Below, piece by piece: positions 7,843-16,489 of a DNA stretch of 64,000 nt; the first letter of the stretch is position 1, and the number at the start of each line of letters is the position of its first letter. The notes below the pieces were generated by a model. That model worked only from the letters and a program-made list of their open reading frames with translations, searched no databases and was not told where the DNA came from. Both the position numbers and the translations under genes were made by a program. The stretch spans positions 56,630-120,629 of the forward strand of contig CAYUIT010000005.1 in the NCBI GenBank assembly GCA_964444835.1, in the 5' to 3' direction. The stretch is from CADEED01 sp964444835 (GTDB lineage Bacteria; Pseudomonadota; Gammaproteobacteria; Steroidobacterales; Steroidobacteraceae).

Positions 7843-9158
7843 GGCACGAGACCCTGAGAAGGATCGACGACTCCATTTGCAGCCGCAGCGATTGCGCGCG
7901 ACTCTCGCGACACGGGTGCGAGGCGAGCACGCCAATAGGGATTGAATAAGGTTGCCCGCTCGACGCGCCCATCGCGGCGTCCCTCGGGTGCATCGAACAC
8001 CACGCGGGCCTCACTGATCGCACGCACGGTGTCCGCTCCGCGATCGAGGCGAAATGCCGCGCTGCGCCCTGTGAGACTACGCGCCTGCGCGCCGCGCAAA
8101 GCACGATCCGCAAGCGCGAGGCTCTCAGCGGGGCGCGCCACCTCGATCGCGATGCGTAGCTCCGTCACATCGGCCGTGGCCCGCTGCGGCGACACATCGC
8201 GCAGCGCCGGAATGCCACGATAACCCACTCCTGCGACCGTGCTTGCCGCAGCCCGCCGCGAGGTTCGCGGGTTGGTCCGCCATGATCCACCGTGCTCGCC
8301 ACGTTGAAACGACTGCTGACCATTCCGCGCGCCACCCCAGCCGATCGACAGCGCTTCGCGCCAGCCGCCGATGAACCCAAAGCGACGGCGGTGCACCGCA
8401 AACGTGTCCATGGCTCGCCATTCATCGTAGCCCAGTAGATCGGTGCCGCCGCGCTTAGACCAGCGCGTGAGCCCGGCGTCAATTACGGGCCGCGGATTCC
8501 AAGGTCGATCGCGCGTGAATCGATCGAGCGTGCGCACGACGAGATCCGCTTGGCGACCGCGCGCCGTGCCTGCGAACCGCCGCGTAAGCTGCCCGAACTC
8601 GCGCACATTGCGTGCAACCAGTGCAGCCCCACCTGGCGTGACCTGCGGCGCGCCGTGCGCTCGAGACGCAACCGCCTCGATTACGGGCAGTACGTTAGCC
8701 GCTGTCGAGGCATGTAACAGCTCCGCCGCGGCGGCAAAGCCGTGATCCAACTCCGATGTGGCGGCCTCCGCTAACAGCAGAGTCGGCTGCACTTCGGCAT
8801 CGATGCGCCACCAGATCCGCGACAGTGCTCGTGTCGCCGCTCCGATGTAGGGCAGAAACTGGAGAACGGAGTTGGCGTTCGTAAGCGTGCGATTGAGATA
8901 GGCGGACCATGAACGCAGACTCACGGCTTGAGCGATCGCGGCCTCGTTCGCGATGACCGCACGATTCAAGTAAGCCTGGTAGTTGAGGCTCCGCGCCTCC
9001 CAAACGGCGGCACTGTAAGCTGCCGCATCGGCCGCATTGACGAGGCGCTGCTTGCCATTGATGAGCTGGCCTACATTGAACACGAGGAGCACCGCTGCCA
9101 CCAGTGTGGCTGTCAATGCCAACGTGACGATCGTCGCCTGACCCGCTTGCTGTTTCAC
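7839..9158 (-). CDS. TadG-like Flp pilus-assembly protein
   Basis: A 439-residue protein beginning MKQQAGQATIVTLALTATLVAAVLLVFNVGQ, followed by GKQRLVNAADAAAYSAAVWEARSLNYQAYLNRA. This matches the putative Flp pilus-assembly TadE/G-like N-terminal domain, in which one transmembrane helix precedes a helical segment rich in AADAAA. The rest is a large extracytoplasmic region with no von Willebrand fold that I can recognise. The gene follows flp and a strong hairpin, and a GGGGAGG sequence lies just upstream of its ATG. It overlaps the next TadE/G-like gene by 4 bases. The N-terminal domain assignment is good; the C-terminal role is unknown. Confidence 0.72.
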   Translation of the reverse strand: MKQQAGQATIVTLALTATLVAAVLLVFNVGQLINGKQRLVNAADAAAYSAAVWEARSLNYQAYLNRAVIANEAAIAQAVSLRSWSAYLNRTLTNANSVLQFLPYIGAATRALSRIWWRIDAEVQPTLLLAEAATSELDHGFAAAAELLHASTAANVLPVIEAVASRAHGAPQVTPGGAALVARNVREFGQLTRRFAGTARGRQADLVVRTLDRFTRDRPWNPRPVIDAGLTRWSKRGGTDLLGYDEWRAMDTFAVHRRRFGFIGGWREALSIGWGGARNGQQSFQRGEHGGSWRTNPRTSRRAAASTVAGVGYRGIPALRDVSPQRATADVTELRIAIEVARPAESLALADRALRGAQARSLTGRSAAFRLDRGADTVRAISEARVVFDAPEGRRDGRVERATLFNPYWRARLAPVSRESRAIAAAANGVVDPSQGLVP

Positions 9159-9174
9159 ATGGCCTCCCCGCCAC

Positions 9175-9206
9175 GGTGCGCATCGCCGCCGCTGACGATG
9201 CGCACC
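9175..9206. terminator. Perfect 11-bp stem-loop between flp and the rest of the Tad operon
   Basis: GGTGCGCATCG (9175-9185) and CGATGCGCACC (9196-9206) are exact inverted repeats separated by ten bases. The hairpin lies in the 60-base gap after the flp stop. No T-run follows on the minus strand (a ribosome site does), so it is not a full intrinsic terminator. It more likely attenuates readthrough or protects the 3' end of an abundant pilin message, lowering downstream gene dosage relative to flp. Confidence 0.6.
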
Positions 9207-9217
9207 GCATCCGCGTA

Positions 9218-9487
9218 CTAGTTAGCGCCACCCGCATCGTCACGGAAATCCTGCAGTGTCACGGCGCGCTGACCTGTGGAATTACTGCGCTCCTGCGCCG
9301 CATCGACCAAATCTTCCGCTCCGCCCGAGTCGCGACCGGCCAGCGCCGAGGCCGCGACCGACGTTTGTCCGCGAACGATGTCGCCGAATGCTTGGTAGAT
9401 GCCGATCGCCGCGATCGCGATCAACGCGACGATGATGATGTACTCGGTCATTCCTTGACCGCGCTGCCGAGAATAGGAACGGTTCAT
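9218..9487 (-). CDS. flp: Flp-type major pilin
   Basis: An 89-residue prepilin. The leader MNRSYSRQRG is followed by QGMTEYIIIVALIAIAAIGIYQAFG: Gly, four residues, Glu-Tyr, then a roughly 20-residue hydrophobic helix, which is the Flp/class IVb prepilin signature. Mature Flp subunits polymerise into the Tad adhesion pilus. The tail (QTSVAASALAGRDSGG onward) is longer than in many Flp pilins, which average 50-70 residues. The ATG has an excellent AAGGAGG eight bases upstream, and a ten-base palindrome GACGATCGTC (9509-9518) lies in the leader region. It is the first gene of the operon, as expected for the highest-expressed member. Confidence 0.9.
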   Translation of the reverse strand: MNRSYSRQRGQGMTEYIIIVALIAIAAIGIYQAFGDIVRGQTSVAASALAGRDSGGAEDLVDAAQERSNSTGQRAVTLQDFRDDAGGAN

Positions 9488-9606
9488 GCTGTCCTCCTTG
9501 ACGCGACGGACGATCGTCGCAGGAGATATCTCAGCAAGAGTTCGCGCCGCAGAGAACCGCGGAAACGCGCGCGAGCGCGCAGAAAGACAGGCGAAACGCC
9601 GTCGCG

Positions 9607-11103
9607 CTACTTCATGGTCGGCATGACGAACTCCGCGCCCGTCGCGCCGCTCGGCCAGCGCTGGGTGACGGTCTTGAGGCGAGTGTAGAACCTGACCCCT
9701 TCCATACCGTGCATCGCATGATCGCCAAACATAGAACTGCGCCAGCCGCCAAAACTAAAGAACGCCATCGGTACCGGTATCGGCACGTTGACGCCGACCA
9801 TCCCCACTTCGATCGTACGCACGAAATGCCGCGCCGCGCCACCATCGCGCGTGAACACCGCAGTGCCATTGGCAAACGGATGCGCATTGATCAGATCGAT
9901 TGCCGCTTGCACACTCGGCACCCTAACGACTACCAACACGGGCCCGAAGATCTCCTCACGATAAATGCGCATCTGCGGCGTGACGCGATCGAACAACGAG
10001 CCACCAAGAAAAAAGCCGCGCTCATGGCCCGCGACAACATGGCCGCGACCGTCCACGACGAGTTGCGCACCCTCTTCGACGCCACTCGCGATATAGCCCA
10101 TCACGCGCTCCCGGTGCTGCGCCGTCACGAGCGGCCCCATGTCGACACCCTCGCGATCCGATGGGCCGATCTTGAGACTGCCGACCCGCGCCCGCAATTC
10201 CGCCACGAGCGCGTCCGCCACCTTGTCACCCACGGCGACCGCCACGGAGATCGCCATGCAGCGCTCGCCTGCCGAGCCGTACGCGGCACCCACCAAAGCA
10301 TCGGCTGCCAGTGCGATCTCAGCATCGGGCAGCACGACCAAATGATTCTTCGCGCCGCCGAGCGCTTGCACGCGTTTGCCGTGCTCGATCCCAACGCGCT
10401 GCACATACTGCGCGATGGGCGTCGAGCCGACAAAGCTCACCGCTGCCACAGCGCGATGCGTCAGCAACCCATCCACTGCAGCTTTGTCGCCTTGCAAAAC
10501 GTTGAAAACACCATCGGGAAGCCCAGCCTCTTGCAGCCACCGTGCTAACAACAGCGACGCGCCGGGATCACGCTCCGACGGCTTGAGAACAAACGTATTG
10601 CCGCACGCGAGCGCCACTGGAAACATCCACATCGGCACCATCGCGGGAAAATTGAACGGCGTGATGCCGGCGACGACGCCGAGCGGCTGACGCAAACTGT
10701 AGCTGTCGACTCCGGTGCCCACATTGTCGGCCATCTCGCCCTTCAGCAGATGGGGCGCACCACACGCGAACTCGACCACTTCCAGCCCGCGCGTCACCTC
10801 ACCCAAAGCGTCGCTAACCACTTTGCCATGTTCCATGGCGATACAGCGTGCCAGTTCCAGTCGACGCGCTTCGACGATCTCCTTGAAACGAAACATCACG
10901 CGGGCGCGCTTCAATGGCGGCGTCTCGGCCCACTCCGCTGCGGCACTCGTGGCGCTGTGTACCGCCGCATCAACGTCGGCGGTGCCGGCTAGCACGACCT
11001 GCGCGGCCACTTGCCCCGACGAAGGATTGAACACGTCCGCCACTCTGGCCGACGCATCACTGACCACTTCTCGACCTTGGATCCAATGCGAGTAACGCTT
11101 CAT
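9607..11103 (-). CDS. mmsA: Methylmalonate-semialdehyde dehydrogenase (acylating)
   Basis: A 498-residue member of the aldehyde dehydrogenase superfamily. PFNFPAMVPMWMFPVALACGNTFVLKPSERDP and GSAGERCMAISVAV (catalytic Cys about 282) are diagnostic of MmsA, which converts methylmalonate or malonate semialdehyde to propionyl- or acetyl-CoA in valine and myo-inositol breakdown. The cofactor is NAD+ and the enzyme is cytoplasmic. Usual partners (mmsB, acyl-CoA dehydrogenase) are not adjacent; an acyl-CoA dehydrogenase gene lies far away at 55 kb. Its start overlaps the stop of the preceding serine-hydrolase gene by 4 bases, so the two may be co-transcribed. Confidence 0.92.
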   Translation of the reverse strand: MKRYSHWIQGREVVSDASARVADVFNPSSGQVAAQVVLAGTADVDAAVHSATSAAAEWAETPPLKRARVMFRFKEIVEARRLELARCIAMEHGKVVSDALGEVTRGLEVVEFACGAPHLLKGEMADNVGTGVDSYSLRQPLGVVAGITPFNFPAMVPMWMFPVALACGNTFVLKPSERDPGASLLLARWLQEAGLPDGVFNVLQGDKAAVDGLLTHRAVAAVSFVGSTPIAQYVQRVGIEHGKRVQALGGAKNHLVVLPDAEIALAADALVGAAYGSAGERCMAISVAVAVGDKVADALVAELRARVGSLKIGPSDREGVDMGPLVTAQHRERVMGYIASGVEEGAQLVVDGRGHVVAGHERGFFLGGSLFDRVTPQMRIYREEIFGPVLVVVRVPSVQAAIDLINAHPFANGTAVFTRDGGAARHFVRTIEVGMVGVNVPIPVPMAFFSFGGWRSSMFGDHAMHGMEGVRFYTRLKTVTQRWPSGATGAEFVMPTMK

Positions 11104-12404
11104 GGTGTTGTGAGTTCCATTGCAATATCAAACGCGGCCGCTTCGAGGGCATCCAGACCCGGATAGCGACCATCGCCGGCGGGCGGTGCAGCCGCATAGC
11201 CTGTGACGAAATAAACTATGGTCTCGTGGCGCTGGCTGTCGTGCAGGGCGCCGCCTTTCAACCCATACGCTTCGGCGAAATGCCCGCACCATTCGCGGTT
11301 CGCCATCGACTTGGGCTGCGCACCGACACCGAACGCACCGTATAGCCCAGCCTCGGCATCGCCCGTGATCGCTGCATCCGACCCGCCGTACACGGGACGA
11401 CACAGCAGCGCGCGCGTTTCCGGGCGAATTCCGAGAACGGCTTGCGTCGGCGCTGCGGGATCTAACAACAAGCGCGTGAAGCGTGCGACGGCCTGCGGCT
11501 GAATGCGCAAGCCGCCCTGCGGTGAGAACAGTGTCGAGTTACTACCCAGCTCGTAGGGTTCGGGCACCTTGGGGCTGCGCACCGTCGTGTCGAAGGCATC
11601 CACTTGCGCACGCCAGGGCAGCGTCGCATCCCAGATCTCGCTGTCGGGCTCGCGCTTGCGATAGAGCACCGCCACTTTATCTAGCGGTGCGTCCTCGATC
11701 TGCGACCAATTGAACCCAGCGCGAATCCCCGCGGGCCGCAGTATGAACTGATTCACGTACTGGTCGAAGCGCATACCAGCGCTACGTTCGATCAGCGCGG
11801 CAAGCACCGGAAAGTTCACGTTGGCATACTGAAAATGCCGCCCCGGCGGATGCTCAGGCGCAAACCGGCCCGGCTCCCCCAATAGGTCGCGCAGCGTACC
11901 AGGCGGCGCGATCGAATACCGAGCGCCATCGCGTAATGTCGACGTGTGTCCTAACAACTGCCGCAGAGTGATCGGCTCATTAGGATGTGCGCTGTTGCGT
12001 ACTGGATAACCCAGGACCTCCTGGATATCGCCATCGAGCGACAGCTTGCCCGCATCGACCAACTGCAGCGCGGCGGCTGCCACAAACAACTTCGAGATGG
12101 ACGCCACTCGCATCCAATGCTCAGCGGACAACGGCGTCACGCAACGCGCGCCATCCGCTGTGAACCGAGCACATCCGTGCGCAGCCGCGAACTCGCGCCC
12201 TTGCCCATCGATACGAACCACGACGACTCCCGCCGCTGCGACACCCTCTCGACCTGCCACGACCGCCTCGAGCGCGCTCGCTACCTGCGAAGGTGCGCGC
12301 GTGCTGCCGGGCGTTGCACAGCCCGCAGCAATGCACGCGGCCACGAGCCCGAGCACCGCTCGGACGCCCGAGAAACTGGGACCGCCTGTGGGTCGTCGTA
12401 CCAT
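11100..12404 (-). CDS. Beta-lactamase-fold serine hydrolase lipoprotein
   Basis: About 434 residues. The ATG at 12404 is preferred over a TTG two codons upstream. The N-terminus ends in VAACIAAGC, a lipobox with the lipidated Cys near 29. The class C beta-lactamase/esterase family shows in the SxxK motif (WMRVASISKLFVAAA), the YxN motif (FQYANVNF) and LRQLLGHTSTLRDG. Proteins of this type are esterases, D-aminopeptidases or penicillin-binding proteins; true beta-lactamase activity is not implied. It is divergent from the FAD monooxygenase (78 bases between starts) and overlaps mmsA by 4 bases. Substrate cannot be told from sequence. Confidence 0.82.
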   Translation of the reverse strand: MVRRPTGGPSFSGVRAVLGLVAACIAAGCATPGSTRAPSQVASALEAVVAGREGVAAAGVVVVRIDGQGREFAAAHGCARFTADGARCVTPLSAEHWMRVASISKLFVAAAALQLVDAGKLSLDGDIQEVLGYPVRNSAHPNEPITLRQLLGHTSTLRDGARYSIAPPGTLRDLLGEPGRFAPEHPPGRHFQYANVNFPVLAALIERSAGMRFDQYVNQFILRPAGIRAGFNWSQIEDAPLDKVAVLYRKREPDSEIWDATLPWRAQVDAFDTTVRSPKVPEPYELGSNSTLFSPQGGLRIQPQAVARFTRLLLDPAAPTQAVLGIRPETRALLCRPVYGGSDAAITGDAEAGLYGAFGVGAQPKSMANREWCGHFAEAYGLKGGALHDSQRHETIVYFVTGYAAAPPAGDGRYPGLDALEAAAFDIAMELTTP

Positions 12405-12482
12405 ATCCAACTCTCTGCCGCCGTCCTGTCGCTCAATTATCGCTCAAGCTCGCGCGCCGAATTCGCTATCCTCACGAGAATC

Positions 12483-13688
12483 ATGCGAATCGACCGACCA
12501 GTCATCATCGCAGGTGCAGGGCCTGTTGGGTGTGTCGCCGCCTTGTACCTTGCCCAGCACAATATCCCGGTTTTGCTGCTCGAAGGCGCTCGCGAGCTCC
12601 CCACGACACTGCGTGCTTCGACGTGGCACCCGCCGACGCTCGATATGCTCGAGGAGCTGGGAATTGCGCAGCACGTCATCGATCTCGGACTCGTCGCGCC
12701 TCGCTACCAGTATCGCGACCGTCGTACCGGCGATATCGCCGAGTTCGATCTGTCCTTGTTGAGCGACGTCACGCGCCATCCATACCGCGTCCAGACGGAG
12801 CAATGGCGCGTCACGCAACTCATCTGGAGCGAGCTCGAGCGCGCGTATCCGCAGGTCACCTGCCACCTCGACCACGCGGTGCGCGGCGTGTACCAAGACG
12901 CCCATGGCGTCGAGGTATTGGTGCGAACGAGCGCGGGCGAGAAGCTCTTGTCTGGCTCGTACCTGATCGGCGCGGATGGCGCCGACTCGGCGGTGCGCAA
13001 AGCCGTCGCAATCACCTTCGAAGGCTTCACTTATCCGGAGAAGTTCCTGGTCGCGTCCACCCCGTTCCCGCTCGAAACCAAGTTCGAGCGCCTGGCGGCC
13101 GTCAACTACGTGGCCGACCCGGATGAGTGGTTAGTACTACTCAAGACCCGCCAATTGTGGCGCGTGTTGATTCCGACAGACCCGGCCGTCGACGACGACG
13201 CGCACTTTCTGTCCGACGACTGGATTCAAGCGCGCCTACAGCACATGGCTCCCCATTCGACGGCCTACGAAATCACGCATCGCACGCTGTACCGCGTTCA
13301 TCAGCGCGTTGCGAAAACGTACCGGCGCGGGCGCGTGCTGATCGCAGGCGATGCAGCCCATCTGAACAACCCCCTCGGCGGCATGGGCATGAACGGCGGC
13401 ATCCACGATGCCTGGAACCTCGCGCAACGTTTGGTGCGCATCCACACAGGTGCCGACGCAGACGCCGAACTCGATCAATACGACAGGCAACGCCGCTTGA
13501 TCTGCACCCGCTTCATCCAGGAGCACACCAAAGCTAACAAGCAAATGCTCGAGGCGAAGGATCCGCAGCTACAACGCAAGCGTCAGGACGAGTTCATGCG
13601 AACGGCGGCAGATCCCGTGCTCGCGAAGCAATTCTTGCTCAAGACGTCGATGATTCAGTCGCTGCGCGACGCGGCCGCCATCGCCTAA
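12483..13688 (+). CDS. FAD-dependent aromatic-type monooxygenase
   Basis: A 401-residue class A flavoprotein monooxygenase. It carries the N-terminal dinucleotide fold GAGPVGCVAALYLAQ, the DG motif in YLIGADGADSAVRKA, and the GD motif in LIAGDAAHLNNPLGGMGMNGGIHDAWNLA. These place it in the PheA/TfdB/UbiH-like group that hydroxylates phenolic or polyketide-type substrates with NAD(P)H. The ATG at 12483 is chosen because the Rossmann motif follows at once; a longer frame back to 11985 runs antisense to the hydrolase gene. Its TAA overlaps the convergent VOC gene stop by 4 bases. Coupling with the exported VOC protein is possible but unproven. Confidence 0.85.
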   Translation: MRIDRPVIIAGAGPVGCVAALYLAQHNIPVLLLEGARELPTTLRASTWHPPTLDMLEELGIAQHVIDLGLVAPRYQYRDRRTGDIAEFDLSLLSDVTRHPYRVQTEQWRVTQLIWSELERAYPQVTCHLDHAVRGVYQDAHGVEVLVRTSAGEKLLSGSYLIGADGADSAVRKAVAITFEGFTYPEKFLVASTPFPLETKFERLAAVNYVADPDEWLVLLKTRQLWRVLIPTDPAVDDDAHFLSDDWIQARLQHMAPHSTAYEITHRTLYRVHQRVAKTYRRGRVLIAGDAAHLNNPLGGMGMNGGIHDAWNLAQRLVRIHTGADADAELDQYDRQRRLICTRFIQEHTKANKQMLEAKDPQLQRKRQDEFMRTAADPVLAKQFLLKTSMIQSLRDAAAIA

Positions 13689-14272
13689 CGAGCCAACGAC
13701 TCGCGCAGCTCAAGCACGTTGCCTTCCGGATCACGCACGATGACCAAGCGTCCATTGAACATGGGCATCGTCACTACAGGCCCGGCACTGCCAAGCCCCG
13801 TTGTTCGTATCCGCGCCAATATCGCATCGAGTTCCGTCACCTCGAGCCCTAAGTGATTCAAGCCCGGCTGATTGATGCGCTCCTTCGAAACGCGGCGGCC
13901 ATGATTCACGTACTGCAGCAGTTCGAGAAACATTGGATGCGTTTGGTCATCGACATGGCGAATCCGGAGCCGGATGCGCTTTAGTCCGAGAAGCTGATCG
14001 AGGCCCGGGACGCGCAGTTCCTGCGGCCCCGCGCCTGGGGTCGTAGGCTCCGATGTCGTGAGGTCGGTAACCGGTTGCAACTGCAACACCTGCGTATAGA
14101 ACGCATGCATTCGCTCCAGGTCCTGCACCACGATGCCGACGTGCCAGAACTGTGCGCGTGGCGTCACCGCCGCTGGCGCATCGGCCGCCGCCGCGCCGAC
14201 GCTTGCAATCCCCAGCATCGCGCAACACGCCAACCGACTCAGCCGCGCGGCCATCAAGCTATTCGCCTTCAT
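13685..14272 (-). CDS. Exported VOC (glyoxalase-fold) protein
   Basis: A 195-residue protein with a signal peptide (MKANSLMAARLSRLACCAMLGIASVGAAAADA) and one vicinal-oxygen-chelate module: FWHVGIVVQDLERMHAFYTQVLQL at the start, GLNHLGLEVTELDAILARI in the middle and IVRDPEGNVLELRE at the end. His and Glu residues in these strands are the usual metal ligands. An exported VOC protein is less common than cytoplasmic glyoxalases or ring-cleavage dioxygenases, so its substrate is open. It converges with the monooxygenase gene, sharing four bases of stop codons, and lies 12 bases downstream of nothing else on its strand. Confidence 0.8.
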   Translation of the reverse strand: MKANSLMAARLSRLACCAMLGIASVGAAAADAPAAVTPRAQFWHVGIVVQDLERMHAFYTQVLQLQPVTDLTTSEPTTPGAGPQELRVPGLDQLLGLKRIRLRIRHVDDQTHPMFLELLQYVNHGRRVSKERINQPGLNHLGLEVTELDAILARIRTTGLGSAGPVVTMPMFNGRLVIVRDPEGNVLELRESLAR

Positions 14273-14284
14273 CGTCCCCTCGAT

Positions 14285-16489
14285 TCAGTCGTGATGAGTT
14301 CGCGCCGTCGCGACGATCTGCAGCAGCGCAGCCACTTCCGGCCGCGCAAAGATCGATTCGACCGACTCCGTCATCGTCCGCCGCCAATTGGGAAACTCCG
14401 TGTGAGTCCCGGGCACATTGATCGGCTGCGTCATGCCAATCAAGTCTTCGATTTGAACTGCGACGAGCGCGGAGGCGCTCGCCGCGAGATAAGCGTGTAT
14501 CGCAGCCGCGAGTTCATCAGAGTACGCCACTTCGCTCGGCTCGGTAGGGCCAGACCATCGGCCGCTGGCAACGAGCGCACGGAGCAGTCGGCCACGGTCC
14601 GCAGCACGCTCGTCGCGCAAGAGATGCGCCGTTGCTTCACTCGGATACAAATTGAGCCCCGCGCGCAATGCAATGTCGTCCCCCTGCCACCACGCGCGCA
14701 AAGTCGGCAAGTCATGAGTCGTCACGGTCGCGAGTGCGCGGGGTTCGTATCGAGCTGGCGCTTTGAAGCCATCAGCATCCCGCTCGAATAGCAAAACCTT
14801 GTAGTGAAAAACGTTCGACGACTGCATCGCGTGATGCATCTCGACCGGCACCGTGCCCAAGTCTTCGCCGACAATGAGCGTCTTGGCGCGCTGACTTTCG
14901 AGCGCCACGATTGCGAGCAAGACTTCGATGGGATAGTGCACGTAACCACCGGACGTCGCGCCGATTCCATGCGGCACCCACCATTGGCGAAACAAGGCCA
15001 TCACGTGATCGATGCGCAACGCCCCGCAGGCCTGTACGTTCTGGCGAATCAAACGCACGAATGGTTGGTAGTGCGCTCGCTCGAGTGCGGTCGGATCGAG
15101 CGGTGGTATGCCCCAGTCCTGACCCTTCAGCGCAAGCTCGTCGGGTGGCGCACCGATTCCAGCACCCAAACAATACAGCGATTGATCCGACCACGTTTCC
15201 GAACCCGAGGCATTCGCGCCAACGGCGTAGTCGCAGTACAGACCAATCGCCATTCCCAACTCGCGCGCGAGCGACTGAGCCCCTGCGAGCTGCTCGTGCG
15301 CTAACCACTGCAAATAGGAATAGAACTGGACGCGCTCATTGAAGCGCTCCTCGAACTTGCGCACGGCAGCCGACTCCGGCTGGCGATACTCCGGCGGCCA
15401 GTTCTGCCACCCAGCTTGTGTGCCGAGCGTACGCCGCAGGTGAGCATCGAGCGCATCGAACGTCGCGTGCAAACGCAAAGCGGTGCCGCCGCGGATGACA
15501 AAGGCGCGGAACGCCCGCCCGCGAGGCGTATTCGGCGCAAGGTGCGCCTCGCGGAACTGCGCGAACATCCGCTCGAACGCCTCGAACTTGAGCGCAGCCA
15601 CCGTCTCGTAGTCCACTCGATTGCCGCCGCGCGCCCGCTTCAACCGTGCTTGAAAGTCCGTCGATTGCTCGAGCTGTCGCAGCGATTCGCAATCTGCGTA
15701 CTCTGGCGCGAGCGATGGCGCGATATACATCACATTCAACGCCAAGCGGCTCGAAGCACTGTATGGACTGCATTGCTGCGGATCAGAGGGGAACAACGCG
15801 TGCAGTGGATTCAAACCGACGAACGCTGCGCCGTGCCGCGCGGCATGCTGCACTAACAAGCGCAGATCGGCGAAGTCGCCGTGACCCCAATTCGTTTCAG
15901 ACCGGAGCGTGTATAGCTGCGCTACGATTCCCCACAAACGCCTCCCTTGCGTGAGCTCTTGCGGTTCATAGCAGCGTGCCGGGGCACAGATCAGCGTACT
16001 CGTCGTAGGCTCACGGTCGCCGATGCGCACAGTCAGCTTGTGATAGCCGAGTGGTAGCTCGGCAGGCAGTGCAATCTCGCGACGCACCCATTCTTGTCCG
16101 AGATGGCGACGCGCAATCTCCGGCAGCGAACCAATCCGACCATCGACCGCGAGCGTACCGCCACCTTCTAACTTGATGCTGACGTGTAATGTGATCCAAT
16201 CCGCCTCGCTCGGCGCGACGAACGGCAACACCAAGCGATCAGCTCGAACGGCCACCACAGGCGCTACCAACCGATTCCACGCACTCGTCTCTGCGTCATG
16301 CGCAGCGGCCGCCAACGCCGCGCCATCCAGGACCGGGATCCGCATTGCGCGCAGCAAGGCCGCCTTGGTTTCGACAGAGAAGTGACGGAGCTCCCCTCGG
16401 TAGTCGTGATATGCACTCCCAATGCCGCGCAAGCGAGCCAATTGCTCGATCGCATCGACATTCATCGTGTTGGCGTAATCGCGCGACAT
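14285..16489 (-). CDS. malQ: 4-alpha-glucanotransferase (amylomaltase)
   Basis: A 734-residue GH77 enzyme that transfers glucan segments between maltodextrins, releasing glucose. Conserved sections are GHGDFADLRLLVQHAARHGAAFVGLNPLHALFP, the nucleophile region ALRIDHVMALFRQWW, the acid/base region LIVGEDLGTVP and VTTHDLPTLRAWWQGDD. The N-terminal about 150 residues form the MalQ beta-sandwich extension. Length is near the E. coli enzyme. The ATG directly follows the glgX stop (TAAATG), so it is the last gene of the glgP-glgB-glgX-malQ operon and would process oligosaccharides left by debranching. Confidence 0.93.
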   Translation of the reverse strand: MSRDYANTMNVDAIEQLARLRGIGSAYHDYRGELRHFSVETKAALLRAMRIPVLDGAALAAAAHDAETSAWNRLVAPVVAVRADRLVLPFVAPSEADWITLHVSIKLEGGGTLAVDGRIGSLPEIARRHLGQEWVRREIALPAELPLGYHKLTVRIGDREPTTSTLICAPARCYEPQELTQGRRLWGIVAQLYTLRSETNWGHGDFADLRLLVQHAARHGAAFVGLNPLHALFPSDPQQCSPYSASSRLALNVMYIAPSLAPEYADCESLRQLEQSTDFQARLKRARGGNRVDYETVAALKFEAFERMFAQFREAHLAPNTPRGRAFRAFVIRGGTALRLHATFDALDAHLRRTLGTQAGWQNWPPEYRQPESAAVRKFEERFNERVQFYSYLQWLAHEQLAGAQSLARELGMAIGLYCDYAVGANASGSETWSDQSLYCLGAGIGAPPDELALKGQDWGIPPLDPTALERAHYQPFVRLIRQNVQACGALRIDHVMALFRQWWVPHGIGATSGGYVHYPIEVLLAIVALESQRAKTLIVGEDLGTVPVEMHHAMQSSNVFHYKVLLFERDADGFKAPARYEPRALATVTTHDLPTLRAWWQGDDIALRAGLNLYPSEATAHLLRDERAADRGRLLRALVASGRWSGPTEPSEVAYSDELAAAIHAYLAASASALVAVQIEDLIGMTQPINVPGTHTEFPNWRRTMTESVESIFARPEVAALLQIVATARTHHD

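Noticed and set aside
9520..9545. Possible sigma-54 promoter before flp (minus strand GGCGCG...CTTGCT)
   Set aside because: The spacing between the GG and GC elements is 11 bases, not 10, and the -24 element lacks the TGGCAC core.
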